This document shows, piece after piece, positions 1 to 6,989 of a stretch of DNA of 15,031 nucleotides. The DNA comes from an uncultured Eubacteriales bacterium (GTDB lineage: Bacteria > Bacillota > Clostridia > Oscillospirales > CAG-272), in the NCBI GenBank assembly GCA_934481515.1, contig CAKSPO010000041.1:1-15031 (forward strand), written 5' to 3'. Both the position numbers and the translations under genes were made by a program. The notes under the pieces were generated by a model. It was not told where the DNA came from, ran no database searches, and saw only the letters and a program-made list of their open reading frames with translations. Numbering within the stretch: the stretch's first letter is position 1; every line of letters starts with the position of its first letter.

Positions 1-870
1 GCCGTGACCGGAAAGATCACCATCACCGGACATATGAAGGAAGATGCCGGAAACGAGTACATGAACGAGAAGATCGAGGGAATTTCCATCACGGTCTATG
101 CAACGCAGGATACCGTCGAGAAGGACAGCAACGGCAACACCTATGACGAGGAAGCACCTCTGGACTTTGTTTCTGTCGGAACTACGGAGGAATTGAAGAA
201 CGTGTTCAGCACTGCGAAGGCGGGTGAAAATGTCAATGTTTCTCTGACCGGAGACGTGAGCATTTCCGATGCAACGCTCATGCTGGCAGATCAGAATACC
301 CCTGACGTAGGCGACATCTATATTCAGGGCAACGGTCATACGATTTCCAACACGACCGACGGTGCACGGTGCATTCAGATTGCCAACTTTGTATCCGATC
401 GTAAGGTTACTATCAGTGGCGCAAAGATCGTATCCGAAAGTACAGCAACCGGAAACAATGAAAGACGTGGTGTACAGATTTTCAGTGTTAAAAATGCTAC
501 CGTCAATCTGGTGAACTGTGAGATCGAAATGAAGTCTACCGACTACAGCTTTGCTGTCAAAATTGGTGGAACCAGCGAAAATGTGACTGTCAATATCATT
601 GGTTGTACTTTGACCTCTGCCAACTGCATCGAGAGCTTCGGTACGAACTGCACCGTCAACATTACCGATTGCGTACTGAATTCCAATTATGCGCCCAACG
701 CAACATATTGCGGTCAGGGCATTCAGGATAAGAACGGTACAAACAACACTTATAATGTGAAGAATACGACCTTCAACGGTACGAATGCACAGCCTTGGCA
801 GGGGAACAGCACCACTATAATCAATGACCTTGGCGGCAACGTATACAATACTACTCATGAGACAAACTGA
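1..870 (+). CDS. TasA/camelysin-like SipW-dependent surface protein, 5'-truncated, with beta-helix C-terminus
   Basis: The frame is open from base 1 to a TGA at 868-870, so this is the C-terminal part of a longer gene; the GTG at base 4 is an internal valine, not a start. The first roughly 45 codons (GHMKEDAGNEYMNEKIEG and onward) match the end of the TasA-like core of the next gene, which has GHMQETAGNEYMNEKIEG, so the two are tandem paralogues. After about residue 50 they diverge. The remainder is rich in N, T, V and I with repeating short strands (QGNGHTISN, VTISGAKI, VNLVNCEIEM, VNIIGCTLTS, VNITDCVLNS), as in right-handed parallel beta-helices of surface proteins. Inference: an extracellular filament or adhesin-like protein exported through the general secretory pathway. 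Export is inferred from the paralogue because its own N-terminus lies outside the window. There is no sortase motif or membrane anchor at its C-terminus. Confidence 0.8.
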   Translation, partial: AVTGKITITGHMKEDAGNEYMNEKIEGISITVYATQDTVEKDSNGNTYDEEAPLDFVSVGTTEELKNVFSTAKAGENVNVSLTGDVSISDATLMLADQNTPDVGDIYIQGNGHTISNTTDGARCIQIANFVSDRKVTISGAKIVSESTATGNNERRGVQIFSVKNATVNLVNCEIEMKSTDYSFAVKIGGTSENVTVNIIGCTLTSANCIESFGTNCTVNITDCVLNSNYAPNATYCGQGIQDKNGTNNTYNVKNTTFNGTNAQPWQGNSTTIINDLGGNVYNTTHETN

Positions 871-884
871 AAACCGGATTGCCG

Positions 885-915
885 ATTTCCTCCCTGCCGG
901 GGGCAGGGAGGAAAT
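885..915 (+). repeat. Perfect 14-bp inverted repeat between the two paralogues
   Basis: ATTTCCTCCCTGCC at 885-898 pairs perfectly with 902-915 around a GGG loop. It starts 14 bases after the stop codon of the upstream gene. The usual T-tract is not directly attached; the nearest T-rich stretch (TTGTTGTTTTTTG) begins about 14 bases downstream. It may be a partial terminator or a 3'-end stabilising structure between co-transcribed genes. I see no convincing promoter in the rest of the 871-1012 gap. Confidence 0.6.
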
Positions 916-1012
916 ACAGCGGGCAGTTGTTGTTTTTTGATTGCCACGATGGGGTAAAGTAGAAAACAAAATTTTGTATGTTGCTATTGAAAGGAAATAG
1001 CGGGGAAAAACA

Positions 1013-3007
1013 ATGAAAACACAAACATCAACCAAACGGGCACTGGTGTTCCAGCTGTTGTCCATGCTGGTCTGCGTCTCCATGCTGGTTGGCTCCACCT
1101 TCGCATGGTTCACGGACACGGCAAGCACCGCGGTCAACACCATTCAGGCAGGAAACCTTGACGTTCAGCTTCTGGATGCTGACGGCAACGAGCTGGGCGC
1201 TGCTCCGCTGAAGTGGGTCGCCAAGGACGGCAGAGCGCAGAGCGAAATCTTCTGGGAGCCGGGCGCTACCTACAATTTGGAATCCTTCCGGATTAAGAAC
1301 AACGGCAACCTGTCTCTGAAATATCAGGTGGTCATTTCCGGAATTCAGGGCAACGCAAAGCTTCTGGAGGTCATTGACTTTACATATACGGTTGCAGACG
1401 AAGCCGGAACGGTCACTGCGTACGACATTGCGGGCGAACATCCTCTGGCAGCCGGCAAGGACTCCGGACTCATCACCATCAGCGGTCACATGCAGGAGAC
1501 CGCCGGAAACGAATACATGAACGAAAAGATCGAGGGCATCGCCATCGCGGTCTATGCAAGACAGGATACCGGCGAGTCTGACAGCGACGGCAATGGCTAT
1601 GATGCCGATGCAAAATATCCGGTTTCCGCAGTTACTTCCGTGGAGCTGGATGCGGACGGAAAGATCAAGGAAGAACTGATTTTCCATGCCGGAACGAAGG
1701 TTGCCGGCACGACGACTCCTGCCGCAACCGTAACACTTCCTGCCGGTGCGAAGATGAACGCCGGTACGACCAAAGCAACGCTTGTTATCCGCGAAACGGA
1801 TACCCCGAAGAACTTTACCGTGGAATTGACGCAGACAGCACCCAAAACGTTGGATATCAGTCTGGAAGGTGTTGCAACGGATAACACCGGTCTTATCAAA
1901 GTGGAATTTTACATCGGTACCGGATTGAGTCTTGTGGAGATTTATCACAGCGGAACCAGAATGAGCCGTTGCAGCGGACTTCAGTGGGTAGATGAGGACC
2001 AGGAATTCTATTACAATGCAGCTACCGGGTTTGTCACCATGCTGACTTCCTCCTTCTCTCCGTTTACGTATACTTCGGATAAGTTCTACTGGGGAAGAAA
2101 CGGGAATATGGCGTCTGATTATGCAACGCCGGTAGATACCGAGCAGAAAACGGTAACCATTTCTACGCCGGCAGAAATGGCACTGTTCGCAAGCCAGGTT
2201 ACGAATCAAAAGGTTAGTTACGCGGGTTATACCGTAAATATCACGGCAGATATTGATCTAGGCGATGGTTACTGGACGCCGATTTCTGCCGGTGCCAGAC
2301 TGGCGGGAATCACCATCAACGGAAACGGACACACCATCCGCAATATGCTGGTGCGCGGCTGTACTAACAGCAGCGGTTATGGCTTTGCTTTCATCGGGGA
2401 TATGAGAGGCGCCATTACCATTCGCAATCTGGCGTTTGACAATGCAAACGTAAAGGCAATAAAATACGGTTCCTATTGGGGCAACGTCGGCGGTATTGTG
2501 ATGGGGTATACCTACGGGACTACGGTGTTTGAAAATGTTTCCGTCACAAACAGCTGCATTGAGGGCTACGGAAAAATCGGTATTCTGCTTGGTATGGGGG
2601 CAGATCCCGGCGTCAGCGTGACTTTCCGGAATTGCGTTTCCAAAGACAACACCATTTACGGTACCTATAATCTGGGTGGTCTTGCCGGAAACATTCAGAG
2701 AAAGGCAGGGATTGATTACACGGTTGTGGAAAACTGCACCGTGGAGAACATCGCTGTGATTCACGCTTCCAATGATGTGTATCAGAACTTTGTCAATATG
2801 ACGGCAACCTTTCAGTCTGATGACAGTACGAGCGGAACCGACGTGGTAAAAACCATCACCGGTGAGTATTGGCTTTATAACGGATACTATTGGGGAGGCT
2901 ACGCGGATTATTATGTTTCTTACGGTGGCTCTTCGGTAGATCCTGTGATTACCGCAGGCGGTAGCGGAAATATTGCAAACAGCGAAATTACGGTAAATAA
3001 GCAGTAA
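1013..3007 (+). CDS. TasA/camelysin-like SipW-dependent surface protein with beta-helix C-terminus
   Basis: This is a 664-residue exported protein. Residues 1-31 form a signal segment with a basic start (MKTQTSTKRA), a hydrophobic core (LVFQLLSMLVCVSMLVGS) and the TFAWFTD junction characteristic of TasA/camelysin precursors cleaved by SipW. Residues 32 to about 185 resemble the TasA core (QAGNLDVQL, FRIKNNGNLSLKYQV, NEYMNEKIEG). Residues about 200-355 form a strand-rich linker domain ending in SSFSPFTYTSDK, seen in many surface proteins of gut bacteria. From about residue 383 (STPAEMALFASQV) to 620 there are GLUG-like or beta-helix-like repeats (INGNGHTIRN, GGIVMGYTYG, GGLAGNIQRK). No sortase or membrane anchor is present. 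The start follows AGCGGGGAAAAACA, a weak ribosome site 7 bases upstream. Likely role, by inference: extracellular matrix fibre or adhesin. The paired paralogue upstream shares the core but not the C-terminus. Confidence 0.85.
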   Translation: MKTQTSTKRALVFQLLSMLVCVSMLVGSTFAWFTDTASTAVNTIQAGNLDVQLLDADGNELGAAPLKWVAKDGRAQSEIFWEPGATYNLESFRIKNNGNLSLKYQVVISGIQGNAKLLEVIDFTYTVADEAGTVTAYDIAGEHPLAAGKDSGLITISGHMQETAGNEYMNEKIEGIAIAVYARQDTGESDSDGNGYDADAKYPVSAVTSVELDADGKIKEELIFHAGTKVAGTTTPAATVTLPAGAKMNAGTTKATLVIRETDTPKNFTVELTQTAPKTLDISLEGVATDNTGLIKVEFYIGTGLSLVEIYHSGTRMSRCSGLQWVDEDQEFYYNAATGFVTMLTSSFSPFTYTSDKFYWGRNGNMASDYATPVDTEQKTVTISTPAEMALFASQVTNQKVSYAGYTVNITADIDLGDGYWTPISAGARLAGITINGNGHTIRNMLVRGCTNSSGYGFAFIGDMRGAITIRNLAFDNANVKAIKYGSYWGNVGGIVMGYTYGTTVFENVSVTNSCIEGYGKIGILLGMGADPGVSVTFRNCVSKDNTIYGTYNLGGLAGNIQRKAGIDYTVVENCTVENIAVIHASNDVYQNFVNMTATFQSDDSTSGTDVVKTITGEYWLYNGYYWGGYADYYVSYGGSSVDPVITAGGSGNIANSEITVNKQ

Positions 3008-3068
3008 ATTTAGTATTTTGGTCTTGATTGTCCGATGCAAAAATCTGACGGAAAGGAAGTGTTGCGGC

Positions 3069-3566
3069 GTGGAAAACAACGATTTGCAAAAGAATGAAAA
3101 ACCGGCGACGGAGGTCAGGCACGATGCGTTGACGTCCATGCTTCTGCCGTTTGTGCTGGGAATTCTTTTGTGCCTCTTTACCCTTTGCGGGATGACATGG
3201 GCATGGTTTTCCTCCACAAAATCGAACAGTGTTTCTCCGATTCAATCGGCAACCTACACGCTGACGCCGCAAGTTCTGGATGAAAGCGGGACGGAGCTGA
3301 CTGCAACGGACGGGGTATATACCTTGCAAGCGGATACGGACTATACCGTCTGGCTGACGGCGACCGGAACCGCAAAGACCGGGTTCTGCACCATCGTTCC
3401 GGCAGGCGGCGAAAGGGAAGCGGCTTATACCGCACAGATGACCGCCGACAAAATGGAGTTTACCCTTCGCCCGGCATCCGCCGTACAGATTTCGTTTGTT
3501 TCCCAGTGGGGAACCTACAGCGGCATTCCGGGGATTACTGCGGGGGCGAAGGTATTTTTACCGTAA
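3069..3566 (+). CDS. Small TasA-like/SipW-type signal protein with N-terminal cytoplasmic extension
   Basis: This is a 165-residue protein. I chose the GTG at 3069 because AAGGAAG ends 9 bases upstream; a TTG at 3018 in the same frame has no ribosome site. Residues 1-22 are hydrophilic, followed by a hydrophobic helix (about 24-44, MLLPFVLGILLCLFTLC) and the MTWAWFSST junction that mimics SipW cleavage sites. The remaining 115 residues are strand-rich (YTLTPQVLDESG, DGVYTLQADTDYTVWLTATG) and look like one small beta-sandwich, much shorter than TasA. It lies 61 bases after the previous gene and is probably co-transcribed. It could be a minor subunit or anchor of the fibre formed by its larger neighbours, like the accessory role of TapA next to TasA. 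That role is inferred from position and the signal type only. Confidence 0.75.
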   Translation: MENNDLQKNEKPATEVRHDALTSMLLPFVLGILLCLFTLCGMTWAWFSSTKSNSVSPIQSATYTLTPQVLDESGTELTATDGVYTLQADTDYTVWLTATGTAKTGFCTIVPAGGEREAAYTAQMTADKMEFTLRPASAVQISFVSQWGTYSGIPGITAGAKVFLP

Positions 3567-3570
3567 AACA

Positions 3571-3607
3571 GGAGAGGCTCTGGAAGAGAGATATTCATAG
3601 CCTCTCC
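3571..3607 (+). repeat. Inverted repeat in the 3' region of the surface-protein cluster
   Basis: GGAGAGGCT at 3571-3579 pairs with AGCCTCTCC at 3599-3607 around a 19-base loop, which itself contains CTCTGGAAGAG. It begins 5 bases after the stop codon and precedes the strong terminator. It has no T-tract, so it is more likely a 3'-end structure than a terminator. Confidence 0.5.
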
Positions 3608-3621
3608 AAACAGCAAAACAG

Positions 3622-3669
3622 AAAAAGCCTTGCCGGGCGCTCCAAGAAGAGCGCCCGGCAAGGCTTTTT
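3622..3669. terminator. Bidirectional rho-independent terminator
   Basis: AAAAAGCCTTGCCGGGCGCT and the following C (3622-3642) pair perfectly with 3649-3669 around a CAAGAA loop, giving a 21-bp stem. The GC-rich core is flanked by five A on the left and five T on the right, so it can terminate transcripts from both directions. It sits between the plus-strand surface-protein cluster ending at 3566 and the minus-strand gene ending at 3712. Confidence 0.93.
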
Positions 3670-3711
3670 GAGCAATCCCGAAAATTTGCACAGTGCTGCT
3701 TTCAATCGGCG

Positions 3712-4071
3712 TTATGAAGTGCTTTTCGGTTTGGAGACGGAAATGTAGTTAATCATATCCCCGTTAATCATCCGGATTTGTTTCTTTTCATCCACTTTCA
3801 CCCAATTTTCCTCTACCTCAAGGATCGTGCATTCAAAACCGGTCAGATTTCCCGAAAGCATGATGACAACTTTTTGACCGATGTACGGCGTTAGCATATG
3901 AACAGGCACCGCTTTTCTTCCTCCTTTTGCTTGCTTTCTTCTTTTTCGGACAATTTGCAACCGCCGCTCTCTTCGCCGCCGCGCGGCAAGGCAGAACAAT
4001 AATAAAAGCAACGGTAAGAAAAACCAAAAACCGTTGATAAAAACAACCTCCTCCGCCCGGAATTTTTTCAT
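3712..4071 (-). CDS. Small membrane-anchored protein, YajC-like layout
   Basis: One N-terminal membrane helix (NGFWFFLPLLLLLFCLAA) is followed by a very basic stretch (RRRRERRLQIVRKRRKQAK) and a small strand-rich domain (YIGQKVVIMLSGNLTGFECT, WVKVDEKKQIRMINGDMIN). This order of helix, basic cytosolic linker and small beta domain is that of the Sec accessory protein YajC, and the beta domain also recalls small Sm/SH3-like folds. Neither family can be assigned from sequence alone. The start is uncertain. ATG 4071 and GTG 4077 are in frame but lack a ribosome site, while a strong AGGAGG at 4047-4052 sits 8 bases before an in-frame ATC at 4036-4038, just where the hydrophobic helix begins. A sigma-A-like promoter lies upstream and the bidirectional terminator lies downstream, so it is probably a single-gene unit. 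It is about 120 residues from ATG. Confidence 0.65.
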   Translation of the reverse strand: MKKFRAEEVVFINGFWFFLPLLLLLFCLAARRRRERRLQIVRKRRKQAKGGRKAVPVHMLTPYIGQKVVIMLSGNLTGFECTILEVEENWVKVDEKKQIRMINGDMINYISVSKPKSTS

Positions 4072-4123
4072 TGGCACAAGGCGCCGGAATGCAACGTTAC
4101 CCGGACAAATTCATTTCCATTTC

Positions 4124-4152
4124 ATTATATCGGTAAAGCAGGGAAAAGTCAA
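4124..4152 (-). promoter_or_regulatory. Sigma-A-type promoter for the YajC-like gene
   Basis: On the minus strand, TTGACT (4147-4152) and TATAAT (4124-4129) are separated by exactly 17 bases. This places the transcript start near 4117, about 40-50 bases before the candidate starts of the small membrane protein gene. It lies in the 129-base gap downstream of the glycosidase gene, where I see no clear terminator, so read-through from the upstream operon is also possible. Confidence 0.85.
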
Positions 4153-4200
4153 GGAAAAAGCCGTTTTTTGTTTTCCGAAACCGGTTCAACCGCCTGAATT

Positions 4201-6126
4201 TTATGCCTTTTGTACGGGAACTTTCTCGGTATAAAGCTTTCCGTCGCGGACATACCCATAGGTTCCGCCGTCCGAAAGCGCAACCGTTTCCCCGATGACG
4301 CAACGGATGGCTTTCGGAGAAATGAACTTGTCAATCAGCCCGAGCGGAGCAAATCCGTTGTGGAGCGGAGCGATGACATACAGCCGGAAATCGTCTTTGC
4401 CCGTCAAAGACAGGGAGAACCGCTCCTCCCGCTTCATGATGCGAAGTTTTCTTGAAAAATGCTCAAAGACCGCAAACTCCTCGCCGCAAAGGTCATAAAC
4501 GTCGGAGGGGGAAATACTTCCGCTGACATTTCTTCCTTCTGCGTCCAGATGAAACGCCGCAAGAATGCCGTAGCCGGAGGCAATGTTCTGAATTTTGAAG
4601 ATTTTCCCGTTCCGGCGCGGATCGGTGGTGACGCAGTCGTTTGTCGGAACACCGCACCGGTCACAGCGGAGGATTCTGCCGTCCGAGAGCGCAAGCGGAT
4701 CCAGAAGCGCTTTGTTGCTTCTGCCGATCATGTCCGAAACATAGATCGGACCGCCGCTGACGGCGCGCAGAATGCTGTTTTTGACCGCCTGACCGTCGTC
4801 CGTCCACCACATGTCCCAGTCGCACCAGTAGAGCTGACCCTGTACCAGCGAGTTGTAAGAGCACATCAGAATGTGCTCGACGAACCATTCTGCATTTTCC
4901 GGCTGGAAGTCGCCGCTACACCGGGAGATCGGGCTGACACTGCGTGTCCAGATATCCTCCCCGGACATGCCCATGCAGTTAATCATCGCGTTGTCAAAGT
5001 GCTCCCCGACGGAGGCTTCCATGGCATCATGAAAGCTTCTTGCCACTTTTCCCACCGGCGCGAGGTTCTTGTAGTAGCGCCGCGTCATGGACTGATTGTC
5101 GATCTTGACAAACTCCGCACCGCATTGACGCAGAAAATCATGGAACGTTTTATAGAACATATAGGCGTTCGGCGTTTTCCAGTCGGGAATATGAACGCCG
5201 TTCGGCGTTTCAATCAGATAGTCCCGGACCTTCGCATAGGCATCCCCGTTGGGATCCAGCCCCGACCAGTACCCGGTGGTCGGATGCCACATTCCGACCC
5301 GCAGACCGTACCCGTTCATTTTTTCGATGGTATGCCCAAGCCCCTGCGGGAACCGGATATGATCCGCTTCAAACGAGTACAGGCTTCCGCGGTGCAGAAT
5401 CTGAAACAGCTCGTCGCGTGTGCTATAGCGAAACTGCTGAAATTCCTTGACCTCTGCCCACATGTCGTCAAGGATTGCCCATTTGACCGGAATCTGCTTT
5501 TCCCGGAATTCCCGGCACTTTTCAAGAAGCCCTTCTTCACAGACCCGGATCTGCATCGCGTCCCAGGTGCACCAACCGAGATACTCAAAGATTTCCGGAT
5601 AGCGCCGCTCGGTGCGGTGGCGGATGCCGTTGTTGAGCAACCGGAGTGCCGTCCGGAAGCATGCTTCCATCAGAACGGACACATCTTCTCCTTCTGCATG
5701 CAAAAATGCAAGCGTGTCGCACCGAAGGGTCTTGTCATACCAGTTGAAAATTCTTGCACAAAGCCTGCCGTTTTCCGTTTTCAGAACGCATTTGAACTCT
5801 TTATCCACTACGGGCAGAATTACACCGAAGATGCCGTCCGTTTTCCGGTAGATCAGCGCCTGCGTCTCGTCCGGAACATCGGAAAAATCCGTTCCGAAAA
5901 ACGGCGTACACCAAAAATCGTATTGCTTGTAGTCACTGATGACGCTTTCAATGTCCTTGCCGACATCAATGTAAATTCCCATTCCGAAGTCAGGATCCAA
6001 AGGTGTGCTGGATGCTCCGTAAGCGTAAACGGCAGTCACCCCGTCCTCTTCCGAATGCTTTGCCAGTACCCCGGCAGTGTCGGTTTCTCCGGTGACAAAA
6101 CGGAGAAACGGTTCTGTGTTCAGCAT
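4201..6126 (-). CDS. GH36/raffinose-synthase-like glycoside hydrolase
   Basis: This is a 641-residue protein without signal peptide, so probably cytoplasmic. Motifs of the GH36/Sip1 (raffinose synthase, alpha-galactosidase) barrel are visible in order: LGWCTWDAM (183-191), AILDDMW (217-223), FVKIDNQS (339-346, D343 the expected nucleophile) and RCSGDF (402-407, D406 the expected acid/base). An N-terminal beta domain (about 1-170) and a C-terminal strand domain (about 505-635) flank the barrel. The expected activity is retaining cleavage or transfer of an alpha-galactosyl-type residue, but the exact sugar cannot be read from sequence. I chose the ATG at 6126 because AAAGGAG lies 5 bases before it. 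An earlier ATG at 6153 overlaps the stop of the activase (ATGA) but has no ribosome site. It is third in the GRE-activase operon, which suggests that its product feeds, or its substrate comes from, the radical enzyme. Confidence 0.85.
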   Translation of the reverse strand: MLNTEPFLRFVTGETDTAGVLAKHSEEDGVTAVYAYGASSTPLDPDFGMGIYIDVGKDIESVISDYKQYDFWCTPFFGTDFSDVPDETQALIYRKTDGIFGVILPVVDKEFKCVLKTENGRLCARIFNWYDKTLRCDTLAFLHAEGEDVSVLMEACFRTALRLLNNGIRHRTERRYPEIFEYLGWCTWDAMQIRVCEEGLLEKCREFREKQIPVKWAILDDMWAEVKEFQQFRYSTRDELFQILHRGSLYSFEADHIRFPQGLGHTIEKMNGYGLRVGMWHPTTGYWSGLDPNGDAYAKVRDYLIETPNGVHIPDWKTPNAYMFYKTFHDFLRQCGAEFVKIDNQSMTRRYYKNLAPVGKVARSFHDAMEASVGEHFDNAMINCMGMSGEDIWTRSVSPISRCSGDFQPENAEWFVEHILMCSYNSLVQGQLYWCDWDMWWTDDGQAVKNSILRAVSGGPIYVSDMIGRSNKALLDPLALSDGRILRCDRCGVPTNDCVTTDPRRNGKIFKIQNIASGYGILAAFHLDAEGRNVSGSISPSDVYDLCGEEFAVFEHFSRKLRIMKREERFSLSLTGKDDFRLYVIAPLHNGFAPLGLIDKFISPKAIRCVIGETVALSDGGTYGYVRDGKLYTEKVPVQKA

Positions 6127-6149
6127 GATTGCTCCTTTCGGGATTTCCT

Positions 6150-6980
6150 TCATCCCAGTTTCGCATTTTCAAACAGATGCAGATCAATTTCTTTGTTTTC
6201 CGTTTCCGCGGGCGGATGTTCCGCAAGCGGATATTTCATGCCGAGCATCGGATATTTTGCACCGGCAAGAACGTTGTATTTCAGGAGCTCTACAGGGGAG
6301 CCTCCGACCATTGCGGAAATTGCCTTCAGATTGTCGTCGGTATCGGTGATTCCGGGAATCAGAGGAACCCGGACAATGTATTTCTTCCCGGATTGCTTCA
6401 GCCAGCGGAAGTTTTCCAGAATTATATCGTTGTATACGCCCGTGTATTTTTTGTGCATTTCCCGATCCGCCAGTTTCAGATCCATCATCACAAAGTCCAG
6501 AAGGGAAACGGTCGCCCGGAAGTTTTCCGGCGCCGTGTAGGCGCTGGTCTGGATGGCGGTGTGCATGCCGCCAAGCTTTGGAATCAGTTCGCGCAAAAAA
6601 AATGCACCGCAAAGCATCGGTTCTCCTCCGGAAAACGTCACGCCACCTCCGTTGGAGGTAAGAAAATCGGCATTCGCATTCAGGTATCCGGCAAGAGATT
6701 CCGTATCGCAAACCTTTCCGGAGACACGGATGCATCCCAGCGGGCAGGCGTGGATGCAACGGTCAAATCTCCGGCATTCCGGATGATTGCACCCCGCCCG
6801 GCATTTTCCGCAGTGTACACAAAGATTTTGCCGGATCAGAAGTTGCGGCTCCGGAGAGAGCCCCTCCGGGTTGTGGCACCAAAGGCAGTGCAGGGGGCAC
6901 CCCTTGAAAAACACCGTGATTCTGGCGCCCGGACCGTCATGCAGGGAGAATTCCTTGATGTCAAAAATGACTGCTTCCAT
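6150..6980 (-). CDS. Glycyl-radical enzyme activating protein (radical SAM)
   Basis: This is a 276-residue activase that uses S-adenosylmethionine to place the glycyl radical on its partner enzyme. The radical SAM cluster motif is C28-x3-C32-x2-C35 (GCPLHCLWCHNPEG). An inserted ferredoxin-like segment (C54, C57, C60, C64, C69, C75, C79, C83) should hold the auxiliary 4Fe-4S clusters found in activases of the dehydratase and decarboxylase type GREs and absent from the short pyruvate formate-lyase activase. The SAM-binding GGE motif is at 118-120 (FSGGEPM), and DLK is at 167-169. The ATG at 6978-6980 follows the GRE stop by 9 bases, and its ribosome site (GAGG) overlaps that stop, indicating translational coupling. 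Length is near normal for the family. The partner is almost certainly the adjacent GRE. Confidence 0.93.
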   Translation of the reverse strand: MEAVIFDIKEFSLHDGPGARITVFFKGCPLHCLWCHNPEGLSPEPQLLIRQNLCVHCGKCRAGCNHPECRRFDRCIHACPLGCIRVSGKVCDTESLAGYLNANADFLTSNGGGVTFSGGEPMLCGAFFLRELIPKLGGMHTAIQTSAYTAPENFRATVSLLDFVMMDLKLADREMHKKYTGVYNDIILENFRWLKQSGKKYIVRVPLIPGITDTDDNLKAISAMVGGSPVELLKYNVLAGAKYPMLGMKYPLAEHPPAETENKEIDLHLFENAKLG

Positions 6981-6989
6981 GGCGATACC

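Noticed and set aside
1028..2209. Long minus-strand open frame of 393 codons
   Set aside because: It lies wholly antisense to the TasA-like gene, has Cys/Arg/His-rich composition and no recognisable domain; it is a shadow of the plus-strand codon pattern.
2258..3217. Minus-strand open frame of 319 codons
   Set aside because: It is antisense to the TasA-like gene and its small neighbour, with no motif; the plus-strand signal peptide and domains are convincing.
4459..6540. Very long plus-strand open frame of 693 codons
   Set aside because: It is antisense to the GH36-like enzyme and part of the activase, both of which have clear catalytic motifs; its Arg/Val/Phe-rich translation has no domain.
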